Origin: Trichopria drosophilae
Lineage: Eukaryota > Arthropoda > Insecta > Hymenoptera > Diapriidae
Reading direction: 5' to 3'
NCBI GenBank assembly: GCA_030407085.1
Contig: CM059582.1
Location: 29,897,001 to 29,961,000 of the forward strand
Length of the DNA stretch: 64,000 bases
Positions 33,631 through 45,060 of the stretch are shown piece by piece. Under the pieces are notes generated by a model that ran no database searches, was not told where the DNA came from, and saw only the letters and a program-made list of their open reading frames with translations. Position 1 is the stretch's first letter, and each line of letters opens with the position of its first letter. Made by a program: the position numbers and the translations under genes.

Positions 33631-36583
33631 ATGCGTTGCGGTATTGTGGTGGTAATTGCACTTGTTGCTTTATGTGGTGAATATATTTTCTGATATACTG
33701 CATAAATATAACAATGTTAGTAATAAATTTTCCCAATTTTTAATCATATTACATATTTCAGTGTCATTCAGCACAGTCGATGCTGCCGCTACTAAAGGTA
33801 AAATAAAACTGAATATTATTGTTATATCACTAAAGACTTTATTCTAAATTTTTGTATTTGAACTACAACAAAAAGCAAAATGTAATGTTTGTCTACTCAT
33901 TTGTAATTTTTCAAATGTATTCATGATTCAGGCAATTATGGTTTCAGCGAATTTATACCAACATATGTAGAGAGTCATCCAAATTCTTTCAAATCAAATT
34001 TAAAGTAATTTTGATCGATTTTAACGAAACCATGAATTTTGAAAAACTAACTTTAAATGCGGAATAATCGACCCTAGAAACTTCCAGATACTGGATCCCG
34101 AGTGTCATGCATATGGAATTTTCTAGCTAGAATTGATAATATGCAATTGACTAAAATGTAAATATTTTAACGGGTCTTTTTCAAAAAAATCGCGATAAAG
34201 TATCAAAAAAAGTAGAATTTTTAAGATTCTTAATTTCCGACGAAAGTTGTCCTCCAATCGAAATATATTTTATGGACAAGTTGTAGATATTGAAAAGATC
34301 TACTACTTTTGTATACATCAGTTTTCACATAACGTTCAAAATTTCGAGATAAATAAATAAAAACGTTTTTTCTTTATTGATTTTTTCTTTGCGCCTGCAA
34401 AAAACAAATTTTTTCACCAAATTTGGAGAAAATTTGCCTTTTTATATCCCAAATAAGGCGTGATTTTTTTAAATAAAAATATTTTTAAGTGTTATATTGA
34501 ATTAAAAACGAAAAATTCCCCCTAACTTCAACGGAACATTCTCACGTTAAACTTTTACATTTTTAACCCATCAAATCTCAAAACGGCAAAATTTGTATCT
34601 TACGTTTGAGCTCAGGAAACTTTGTGAAAAAAGTAAGAAAATCTTTTGAAAATATCTAACCCTACTATTTTCGGATACGCTCTACGCGATAGAATGGTTT
34701 AAAATTTTAAAAACTTTGATTTTCAATTGTTGATTAACAATTTTAAGAAAAATTAGTTTTTTTTTACGAAAAATTTTTATTTAATCTAAAATTTGAGTGG
34801 GAAGGTAATTTTTTTGTCGCAAATATGTTCACAATTGCACAAAACATCTAACCTTTTCAACCAGCTTTGGTTTTTTATCGTACGATTTAATATAAGGGTG
34901 TTTACCGTAACTTTTCGGGTCATATTTTTATTTAATATTTACTACTAGTTAGTAAATGAGCTAATCTGAATTACCTATCGAAATAAATATTTTTAAACGA
35001 TTGTCATTTGTCTGCGAAGTTCATGTCTATCTCATGTCCAGTTGTGGCAAATTATAGAAAGTGGTAACAATTTTGTTTTTTTAACCATCTGAAAATAGAA
35101 CGAAAAAATCCAATACAAAACCGTTTAAAAATCTACCAGTTTTACGTGAGAATGTTCGGTTGAAGTTAGACAGGAAAAATATATTACGAATATTTTCCCG
35201 AATAGGATTATTGCCCTTATTGCAAGAAATAAATATTTATGTATCCATAAAGTCGGTCGAAGCTTGGTATGAGAAGATAAGAAATAATGTAAAATTAAAT
35301 TCTTCACTAAAATAAACACCTTCAAAACATTATCACTAAAAATAATCTGAATTGTATTTTATTATTTCCTACTGGATGTTAATACCTTTTGTTTAATATT
35401 TATGAAGATATAATGGCATTGCAAATTTATATGTATGTAAACATTTGGGTTGATCTCTCTAAATGTTTTTCGGTATGATCATAATTGGAATAATTTTATT
35501 TTTGGATAAGACAATGCACTTTTTGAATATTTGGTACAAGGGAAAATTAACTCTATTAATTTATTACGTTCCACAGATTCCGATAAAAAAGCATGCGTAA
35601 TGTGTACAGTTTTGCAATGTTCGAAAGACAAATCGGACTGTGGATGTTGCAATTGCAAGTGCGTAGGTGTTCAAGAAGGTGAGTGAATTGATGCTTAGGG
35701 TACATAACACAAGCAATACTCAAAATAACTGCAAGATCTAACTGAATATAATTTCTACTACCATATAAAGCATATTTCAGTATTATTTTAAAAAGTTCAT
35801 AATCATCCTGATCCAATTTATTGGACTTTATCTGGATATTCGTACTGATTACTGTAATATTTACGTCTTCAGAGCCAAGTGGAATACAATAGATTTTCTA
35901 AAATTTTTATAAAGTTTCATGTTATAAAATTCAAGACACACAGTATATTGAAAGCAATTTATCGGATATGAAATTTAAATTATGTCCGTGAAGATATCAT
36001 CATCTGTCTAACCTCACAATATGAAGTACATCAATTGTATATTCGTAGGGTCTTCGATCTAAATAGCAACCAATTATTTAAAAGATAGAATTATACTTTT
36101 CATAAGAGCGGTAACAAATTTGAAAGAGATGCAATGATAATTATTTCTTTTGCTGCAACTTTAGAAGGCTCTGGTGAAGAAGAAGATGATGAAACTGATG
36201 ATGGAAAGGGCACGGTATCCGACTCCAGGTTCGGGGGTAATGCACTGCTGCAGGAAGCTATGGGATCATGGCTTAGGGGTAATTTTTCAAAATATTTTTG
36301 TTGATTTATAATTGAATCAATATTTTTCTATCAGTTAATATACGTAATAGATAGGGATCGATTATTACAGCAAATCATTACAAATAATAGTAGATCCCTC
36401 TATAATGTATGTACATTAAAACCAAGTTTTGTACCAACAGATGTCCAGTGGTCGAACATATTTAATACTATGACCAATATCGGGTCTACCCTACACTTGA
36501 TTGTACGTAGTTTCTTTGAAGAGGAAATACCAGTGGTAATCCAAGACGTATCAGATAAACTACCGGAAGCAGGAAAAAGTTAG
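33631..36583 (+). CDS. Small secreted cysteine-rich acidic protein, gene B (5 exons)
   Basis: Coding exons: 33631-33676, 33762-33797, 35577-35678, 36165-36278 and 36441-36583, total 441 nt (146 residues plus TAG). All four introns are phase 1 with GT..AG borders (donors GTGAAT, GTAAAA, GTGAGT, GTAATT); intron 2 is about 1.8 kb. Residues 1-24 are a classic signal peptide (MRCGIVVVIALVALCGVSFS). Exon 3 carries all nine mature Cys: C-x2-C-x4-C-x6-C-x-C-C-x-C-x-C. The C-x4-C then C-x-C-C part, with Gln before the second Cys, matches gene A. Exon 4 has an acidic tract (GEEEDDETDDGKG). The last exon encodes a helical C-terminus (WSNIFNTMTNIGSTLHLIV). AATAAA at 36633-36638 lies 50 bp after the stop. 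The function and family are unknown. Shared phase, signal peptide and Cys core argue for paralogy with gene A. Confidence 0.72.
33798..35576. other. Long intron 2 of gene B
   Basis: About 1.78 kb, strongly AT-rich, with no nested gene recognised. The minus-strand frames at 35125-35325 and 35556-35816 are incidental; the second is the antisense shadow of exon 3. Confidence 0.5.
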
Positions 36584-37028
36584 CTGAGATCGACAAACAG
36601 TGATCTACGTATTCTTATCTATGCTACGAAAGAATAAAATTTGGTTCATATACTTAAAAGTATAAATTGTTTAATTACATGTAATGCACTTAATATTGTA
36701 TTAAATTAGCCATCTTAAATATACACATCATTAAACAATAAAATCTACTAGTAGTTTATGATCTTTCATCTAATCAATTTAAACATTTTACTATGAAGAA
36801 TCTTATTGCTGGTTCGAATTAGTTAATATCTGCACTGATTGACATATTTTATACTTCAAGAATTTAACACATAACTGAAATTGTGTGACTATCTAATATT
36901 TCTTCAAATTCATTGGATGTCTCTTTGGTAAAAATATGTTGCATATAAATCATATTCTAACAACCTATTCCAAGCAATATTGCGGCGTACGTAAACTTAA
37001 AAACTTATTCTGTACAATTGTTTTTGTC
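36584..37028. other. 3' region of gene B and intergenic DNA
   Basis: Contains the polyadenylation signal of gene B, then featureless AT-rich sequence. Confidence 0.4.
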
Positions 37029-37190
37029 TTGAACGAATTGATTGATTTGATTTGATTTGATACCATTTATTATTGTCCTGGACATTAGGTCCGTGGACAA
37101 ATCACAATTAACAATAGTTACAAACATAACTTAAAAACTAATCTAAACTAAGTTTAATATAAATTCATAGTAGTCCCGCTCGCTAGTGGG
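37029..37190 (-). mobile_element. Non-LTR retrotransposon 3' end
   Basis: On the minus strand the segment runs AGTTTTTAAGTTATG, then TTGTCCACGGACCTAATGTCCAGGACAATAATAAATGG. It ends in an (ATCAA)n-like tail (GATTTGATTTGATTTGAT on the plus strand). It is the same family as 10740-10890, with the shared GGAC..GTCC stem and AATAAATG block. It is 5' truncated; no ORF is seen. Confidence 0.65.
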
Positions 37191-37389
37191 CCATCGCCGC
37201 AATTCACTGTTTTACACGAGCAAAAGTAATAGTAAATAACGCATAGTAATTAATAAAAGAAGAATGAAAAAGAAACCAAACACTTTGCATAAAGGCTGGC
37301 GCGCCGTTTAAATCAATTTATGTTGCACTGGAATCTTGACGTTTTAAATGTGACATTGACTAATGTCCAAAAGAGTTAAAGCGATGATT

Positions 37390-38235
37390 ATAGGCCATTC
37401 AATGGTACTATTGAAATTGAACTTGAAGGTTATTTCAAGGTCAAGTTAATTTTTTTAAATGGGAACCCCTATTTTTTCATGTATTCGGAAAGAGCACAAA
37501 TATGGTATGACCGATATTTTTATCAAGGTCATTTCAAGGTCAAACTAACAAATTCTCCGTAACGGCGAATTATCTCAGCTTAAGTTCATTTTCGGGGAAA
37601 ATGTTACATACAAAAGTTTAAGAATTTTTCTTTATCCATCTAATCGTGATATTAATTTTGACCTGGATTATTACTTTGAAGGTCATTTCAAGGTCAAGTT
37701 TAACTTTTCAAGTGTGAACCATCCTTTTTTAGAGTGAAAAGCCTTATGTCAGAACATGACTTTGACCATACCCTTTAATTTAATGTCACCTGAGCGATGC
37801 GTCGCCTTTTATCTGAAATTTCAAACTTCCCACAATATGTGTGATCAGTCTTCTCTAACAATATCGTCGGTATAAGCATTACTCGAGTATTTGTGTGGGA
37901 GGGTATATTCAAGGTCATATCCTGAACATGAAATTTTCACGGTAAAAAATAGTGGTTCTCATTTGAAAAATTGAACTTGACCTTGAAATGACTCAAAATA
38001 ATAGTCAAGGTCAAAATTAACATCCCCAATATATGGATAGGGAAAAATCCTTAAACTTTTGCCTGTAACTTTTTCCCTGAAAATCCAGTCCAGCCGAGAT
38101 AATTCGCCGTTACGGGAACTTTTAAGTTTCACCTTGAAATGACTATTAAAAAAAAAATAACTTGTCCTTGAAATAACTTCAAAGTCATGTTCAAGGTCAA
38201 CTTCAATGGTACCATTGAATAAAGCTTTTGTCTGA
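37390..38235. mobile_element. Foldback element with internal TCAAGGTCA repeats
   Basis: The left part (37396-37740) and right part (37930-38225) are imperfect reverse complements. Matching pairs are CATTCAATGGTA/TACCATTGAATA, GTAACGGCGAATTATCTC/GAGATAATTCGCCGTTACG and ACAAAAGTTTAAGAATTTTTC/GGAAAAATCCTTAAACTTTTG. Within it the 9-mer TCAAGGTCA occurs seven times (37435, 37523, 37534, 37688, 37909, 38005, 38191) and its complement once (37978). It has no coding capacity. It is probably a non-autonomous foldback transposon; the outer edges are approximate. Confidence 0.7.
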
Positions 38236-39198
38236 ACCGTTTTTCTCTAAAATAATCAGCTGCTGAGATATATCACCGTATAATTTAAATTGCTGAAAGT
38301 TCGAACTTACGAACGTTCACTACAACTTATAGTATCGGTAAAAAATGTTAGTTGTGTATTTACTCCAGCATAGAGTAAATATTAAGAATCGTTCGTACAT
38401 GTAGATGAGTAAACACTATGTTACCAAAGAGCACAATCGTTTGATTTGGTGTATTTATACTTTAATTATGCACTACTTTATTGACATATTTTTATTCATT
38501 GCGGTGTATTTGGTTGTGCAAATCAGACTGTTTGGTTTCGTTCGAATCAATCAATCCATTTGAATTTCTTTTGCATTATGCATACAATTCATGCCGCCAT
38601 AATGAGATTGATGTAATAGTAATCTCGTTTCACAAATCTATATTATAAATAGTGGTACATAATTTTATTTTAATCATTGCTAGGTAAAAATTAGGCACTT
38701 CCTAAAATCTCAGCAAATTTCTTGCAACAGCTAGAACACTGTGAAACACAGAACCAGTTTTCCATCTTAAATCGTACAACCGATAGAATGTCATCTAGCT
38801 TCACGTAAAATACGACCAATTTCGTGTAAACTATGTCTAGTTTCAGAATAGTTAATGAAGCATTTTCCAATTTTTAAAAGGTCAAAAATTAGTGATCTTC
38901 AATGTTTCGTTGCAACAATATCGCTGGACGGGAAAAAACAATTGGTTTTACTATCTAAATCGTAATATTTGACACAATTACGTTTCATAGTTGGTGGTAC
39001 TATTTAAATAATAGGGTTGGCTATCTACTTTGTCCATTTAAATAGTAAAATTAACCAAAAACGATGTCTGTATTTCATTCTCCTATATGTAGTAAGTAGT
39101 TCTAACTATTTCTTTTTTTCATTTGCATTCTGCATCCAAAGTTTAACCTCTTTAAGCATATTTTTGTTTTTATAAAAAACTGTTCAAAATAATTACTG
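38236..39198. other. Intergenic, nothing recognised
   Basis: AT-rich with no supported gene or repeat. Confidence 0.4.
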
Positions 39199-39370
39199 TG
39201 GTCACTGATGGTGAATATGACGTCAGCTTTTTAAAATTCAAAATGTCTGATGCAAGGTGGTGAATGTAATTTTGAAAAAGTTCCTTTATTTAGATAATGT
39301 TATTGTGGTCGCTGATAGCGTACGTCACCTCACATTTCCAAAATTCAAAATGGTGGATATAATATTGCAG
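39199..39370. repeat. Dispersed GTCGCTG / AATTCAAAATGG repeat, two units
   Basis: GTGGTCACTGATGGTGAATATGACGTCA, then AAAATTCAAAATGTCTGATG (39199-39255) and GTGGTCGCTGATAGCGTACGTCAC, then CCAAAATTCAAAATGGTGGATATAATATTGCAG (39309-39370). Same unit as at 31020-31190, again spaced about 110 bp. Confidence 0.6.
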
Positions 39371-41284
39371 AGGCAATTCGGAAAAAGTTTCAACAGTCGG
39401 ACAATTTGATTGATGTAAAATTGGGGTGTCGGGAGTTTCTGGAAATGCTGTAAACATTGAAGACTGTATTAACTATCGAGAACATAACTTACTGTTTTCT
39501 ATTGGTCGCGCACTATGGAATATTTAGATTGTGACTAAAAAATATACAGAGATTGAATTATATTAGACTTATATTAGTATCGAACTGTCCTTTTTGAATT
39601 TAAATAAGTACGTGATAGTTTTATTGTATTATTCTATTATTCGTGTCACATAAAGTCGTAGAATAAAAAATAGTAGTTAAGATTTTCATCTTAGTCTAAA
39701 CACGGTTTAAATCTAATTTATATTGATATTTAAATGGGAACTTATAATCAGGGAAGCATTGATTATTTTCGTCATATTGTATATTCATTTTGACGAGAAT
39801 CTTAGGCGACTATCCCAGGAAATTTACCAAAATTATTTTACTTAAATTCTTTATATTAAACTCAGATGCCCGTAAAATTAAATCAGCTGCTGCTGACAAC
39901 CTGAGTTAGCTGAAGATTATGACTGGACGCAATAATGTACGAATGATAGAATAGTTATTGTAGCAACGGCTGTTAAGAAAGTTAATTAAAGGAACAAAAC
40001 TAAAACACCGTTAGTCCATAACTGTCTTTCCTTAACTGCTACACTGATTTCTATACTGCTACAATATATGATTGCAGCTAACTTTTTTCCAGAGAAACAA
40101 TACTACGAAACTAGATGTCTTTAATTGCGATGAAATAATTTAATTATTAATAATAAATATGATACGTTAAATATTAGAATCATATGTTTATATCAATTTT
40201 TTAGCTATTAACAAATATATTTTTTTATAATGATATTTCATATTAAAAAATTATTTGGTCCACCAAATCACAATTCGAGGATTTTGGATAAGGTAAATAA
40301 AAAAACATTTTAAATTGTGCTTTTTGTTTAAATTAAGTTATTAATTATTTAACGATTACTTAATAAAATCAGATGTCAATGATAGAAAAAACTATCCTAA
40401 AATCATGTTCTACTGTTGCAACAGTCTCATTACAGCTCATTTATATTTATTACGACTAGCCATAAATAGGTATGTTGCAATTCGGAAATGAATCTAGGCA
40501 ATTAAGAGTTCTTTTTTTTTAGCATCTAGGTTGTCATAAATAGAATTTAATTGTAATGGACTGAGTTTTTTTGAATGATTTATAATAAGGTATGACACTG
40601 GAATTTGATCGTGATATTAAAAAAATAAAATTCTCTACGCGACTACTTCCGTGCTGTTAATGACGAGAAGTGAATTTCGCATTTTGGAATGTTGCGTTGA
40701 CCATCACGTACGATGGTTCAATAGACTTACTGCCTCAATGACAATGTTTTATATTTCTACTTCAAAAAATTGCACATGACCTTTGAAAATGACAAATCAC
40801 AAATGATGTGAATTTGCCCTCGAAGCATCAACCTTGGCATAACATCGTCTGACAGGTCAATAAAATAACGTTTTTTCATGTTTTGTTCAGAATTTGATTA
40901 CCTTTCAAACATGGAATTTGACTAATTTAATACTCAATTATTAGAAGTAATTTATATATGCGATTAGTTTACATTCCTGAAGGACTGACAAAATGCTGAA
41001 ATATGACACCTACTGAACTAAATACTTTCATTATATATCATAGGTCATAAGGTAACAAAAATTATTTATTGACAGTTGAGAATTATAAAAAATAAACAAA
41101 ATTATGCTTGATTAGAATCTTCGTGTTAATGAGCATTTCTATTATACAAACAATGACATTTTATAAAGAAGGAAATTCGGATAATTTGAATGTATTGCGA
41201 AATATTTTATGACATGTATGAAGAATTATGAAATATGCTGCACGCTTTTCCGGTTGAAGAGAATCTTAAAATTGATTCGAAAAG
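39371..41284. other. Intergenic, nothing recognised
   Basis: AT-rich with no supported gene. A short balanced-composition stretch lies at 40640-40870. Confidence 0.4.
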
Positions 41285-41518
41285 TTGATAAACCGTAAAG
41301 GAAACGAAGCACTGAATAATGCCGATGTTACTTTCATGTACCAAGGCTACACGTACTGCGAGACTGAGTGGCACTTTGCACTTACTCTGAAACGGAGTCG
41401 TACGCCGACTGACAATGAGCCTTTGAAAATTCAAGTTTTCCCGAGAAAAATCTTTTCTTTCAACCGTAAAATAAAAGTAATTATCATTACTTTTATAAAT
41501 GGTCATAATATTTTATAA
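41285..41518 (+). CDS. Unrecognised open frame, possibly FLYWCH-like fragment
   Basis: A 77-codon frame whose middle (MYQGYTYCETEWHFALTLKR) faintly resembles the G-Y-x-Y..W core of FLYWCH zinc fingers. The Cys and His ligands are not in the expected places. The start is not a convincing ATG context, and an antisense 99-codon frame covers the same DNA (41207-41506). The less AT-rich composition and amino-acid mix hint at a decayed coding fragment. No function is assigned. Confidence 0.2.
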   Translation: MINRKGNEALNNADVTFMYQGYTYCETEWHFALTLKRSRTPTDNEPLKIQVFPRKIFSFNRKIKVIIITFINGHNIL

Positions 41519-42210
41519 AATGGAAACATTGTAAAGAAGTTTATGGTCTAGATGAACTCTTTTCCTTATAATTCTTTAATGTGTCAACTTTGTTATCTTG
41601 TTTGTTATTACGAATATGTTTCAAAATTCAAGGCAATAAACTATTATAATTACACTCTTAAATTAAATAACTGCCATAGGTAAAGTGTGTACATCTTTAA
41701 TGAATAATAAATATATGTTGTTTCTTACAAAATAATCGCAGCCATATAAATTATACGCATTAACAATTAAAAAAAAAAATAAAAATAAGTGAATAGAATC
41801 TAGACTACCTTTAATAAATTGGCGATGTTAAAATCGGTTTAATTAAGATTTCTATGGGTCGTAAAATTTATTTGGATAAATCGACTTTCCCGTGCAGTAC
41901 AAGTGTTCACATAGAGTGGGGAAAACAATAATGATCATTAAAAATTAATACGAAATTCAAACAATCTTATACAATTACTCTGGGAATTCCATGGTAAATA
42001 GAATTAGCATTGAGATTTCCATGAAAATAAAGATGCTTCAGTTAAAATTTCGTGACGCTGATAAAATGTAAATGTTTTAATTTGTTTGTTTTTTCACGTG
42101 CACTCTTACGGGAAGCTGCAATTTTTTTAATTCATAAAAGTAATTGATATTCACGTTTCAGCGAACATTTTTTTTTATATAAGCGACTTTTTTCTGTTTG
42201 TATGTATGCT

Positions 42211-42252
42211 TTAACCCTTACATGCACTGTGGTACTCTCAGAGTACCACCTC
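42211..42252. repeat. TTAA-CCC end with perfect 10-bp hairpin
   Basis: TTAACCCTTACATGCACT is followed by GTGGTACTCT-C-AGAGTACCAC, a perfect 10-bp inverted repeat around one base. TTAA plus CCC followed by an internal palindrome resembles piggyBac-type termini. No opposite end was identified, so this may be a solo terminus. Confidence 0.35.
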
Positions 42253-44761
42253 GATTCACTCAGTTTTTCAAAATTTCAACCGACATAATTCTTCTCTTTT
42301 ATCAATGTGTAACCCCAATATACTGAGAGAGAAATACAATTTATAAAAATAATTATAAACAAATGAAATGCCTAAACGGTAACTTTTTTTTAGAAAGAAC
42401 GAATTTTTAAGAATAAAATATCTACGTATCGATAGTATCGATGAGTATCAATTCCATACCTAACCTAACGTATGCAGGACAGCATTAGATATTTTCGCTT
42501 TCAGAAAACTTACTCTTATTTAGTCGTATTACAAGTAAACTACTTTAAAGATAGATTATTAGATATTGTATATGTATTTTTATTTTTTCATGTCGTTTGA
42601 CTAGCAGGGGAACTATAAAGCTTCCTTAAATATTTCTCGAAATCTATTCAACGTACCACAAGTCGTCAAATTATGCAATAAAAATAAAAATTTCGCATTT
42701 TAAAATGCAATTGAACATATGTATCCGTAATGTATACGAATTTTAATCAACTACTCGAATTCGACCGTGAATACATAAGTTATTCTTTATCTTTAAATCA
42801 TAAGAAATTTACCCAATTCTTGAATAATCGATATAGAGCGTTTGCAAATATGATTAAGTGAATACTGTAATGTATATTGTATTTGCCTACCATTGGAAAT
42901 AGGGGAGACTAGGGCGAAGTACCGCAGTTTTTTTAATCCCATATACATCTCTGTCATTCAGCTCGAATGTTTACACACGTCTCGTAGGGATGTATGTCCA
43001 CAGTGCATCATCTTTTGACAAAAAAATGCGTTTATGGTATGCCTACCACCCATAACAAAATAGAGCGAAATTTTTAATCGTATAAATCTTTGGGCGACCG
43101 CTTCCCAGCGCTTCCGTGATTTTCACGCATAAGCTGCAATCTTCCGTTTTAAATAAACTCTTTATTTCAGATTACATACGAAAATATTGAAAATACCTTC
43201 AATAACCAATTTGCAGCAATATGAATAGACTTTCCATTATCAATTTCCTGAAGAGGATTAATAATATTTGAATCTCTTCTTCCAGTTTTTCGCTTGTATG
43301 CTCTAACCCTCACCACTGCAAATAATCACAGCTCTACTAATTGTTAAAATAAAATAATAAACGTGCATTAATTAATGACTTGATCTTGTATTTACGCCTT
43401 TCATTGTCGACGGGGAGAGGTAGGGACGGAGCCAAAATCTATGAAAATAGTTTCGAAATCGTGAAAATTAAAAACATTTGCAATTGGCTGTAGAAAATTA
43501 CTTTATTTTATTTATTTCTCAGATTAGTTTAAATGGAATGTAATTCATATAATTTCATCGAATGAAATAGTTCTCGCCTATTACATTAATGATTCTTATT
43601 TTCAGTAATTCAAATTCAGAGAGTATGTCATCATTTTTTGATGTACTTCTATCAGGCTATGTAGATAAAAAGCACCATGTTTTTAAAAAAATGGTCTCTA
43701 GCTTGTTTTTAACACTTCTTCAATAGTAATATTTCTTTAAGAGTGAATCAAACTCATTCACAAAACAGTGACTCAATTTCCACTCTCTCGCGCATCTCCC
43801 GCTCTATTTACCAGATCAATTAACTGCACGGGTGACATTCATAAAATTGCTTATGTGCACGTTTGAACCGTATATGGTTGTGTAGGTGGACTTCAACTAA
43901 CTAAGAGATAACTTTTAAATTTGAATAGATTGTCACCGAGGATGTCTAATAGATTGATTTTGACTGCTGAGAACTTCGTGTTAATCTGTAGCTTAAAAGC
44001 TAGGAATACACTATATTGTGAACTGATGGAAAATTGCTATCATGATATTTATAACGATTATAGAAACTGAAAAGCAAATATACACAATAACCGTGTTAAA
44101 GTGAATAGCAGTCACTGCATTCTGAACTATTTCCTAAATTTACCTGCAGATTATAATTGATATAGAAAATAATTCAAAAATTGTTAAGAATACTGATTAA
44201 ACGGTGTAGTTGTGAGAATCATAAATATAGTCCAGATGACTATACTATGAGCCTCAGGGTTATTCCCTTTCAGGGCTCCGACTATACTTCTGATCTTCAC
44301 AAATGTACTGTCATATTGACGTAGCCTTTTTGTTAATGAAGTTCATTATATGGATTGGTGATCACTTGGGGTCATCACGATGATATTCAATTCTATTCAC
44401 AGTAAAATTTCCAAAATAATTAAGATTACTATTTGTTTCTGCTTAGTTTTAGAAAAATGTATGTTTGAACTGTAAACGAATTTAACGAGTTGCATATCCC
44501 ATAATAACAGGATGTAGCTGTTTATTATTTCATTTAATTTTAATATTATTCATTGCAAAATAGGAGGTGTATCCTGATTAGAGTACGCACTGTTTTGCCA
44601 AATTGAATTTGAAATTTTTTAGGTTTGGCCTCTATTTCTAATGCAATAAAAATATTTCGAACAAAATGAAAACCACTTTTTCTCAAATAAATATATAGAG
44701 AAATTTGTTGTTTCAATGATTGAGTGTTAATATAAACGTTTACAAGTTAGTTGTATTAACT
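42253..44761. other. Intergenic, one weak exon candidate
   Basis: AT-rich. At about 43607-43726 a TTATTTTCAG acceptor precedes a short open frame (SESMSSFFDVLLSGYVDKKH, ending LFLTLLQ-stop) with a protein-like composition. No partner exon was found. Nothing else is supported. Confidence 0.3.
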
Positions 44762-45060
44762 TATTACAAAAGAATTATTTACAAAAAAGCATTCCAAAAG
44801 AATTCTTTAGGAATTCTTAGATGTTTCGATGCTAATTGGGTATTCGATCTATCATGTAAAAGTATTCTTTATACACATATTATTATGAGGTTTGAAAAAC
44901 CTTTTACCAAATACGTTTAAAAAAGAATTCTTATGTGACTCCTTATGTAATAATTATAGCAGCCATTCGATATATTTTTAAGCATACGCAAAAAAGTCTT
45001 TTAGAATTCTTCTAGAATTCTTCTTTCATAAAAGCATTCAAAAAGTATTCTTTTGCAATA
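44762..45060. mobile_element. Foldback MITE rich in AAGAATTCTT palindromes
   Basis: The left end TATTACAAAAGAATTATTT, then AAAAAAGCATTC, is matched in reverse by GAATGCTTTT and AAAGTATTCTTTTGCAATA at the right end (read on the plus strand as AAAAGCATTCAAAAAGTATTC). Inside are at least five AGAATTCTT-type palindromes. The unit is about 299 bp with no real coding capacity; the 66-codon frame at 44720-44920 is incidental. Confidence 0.5.

Noticed and set aside
35556..35816. 86-codon minus-strand frame
   Set aside because: Antisense to gene B exon 3, whose splice sites and Cys pattern support the plus-strand reading.
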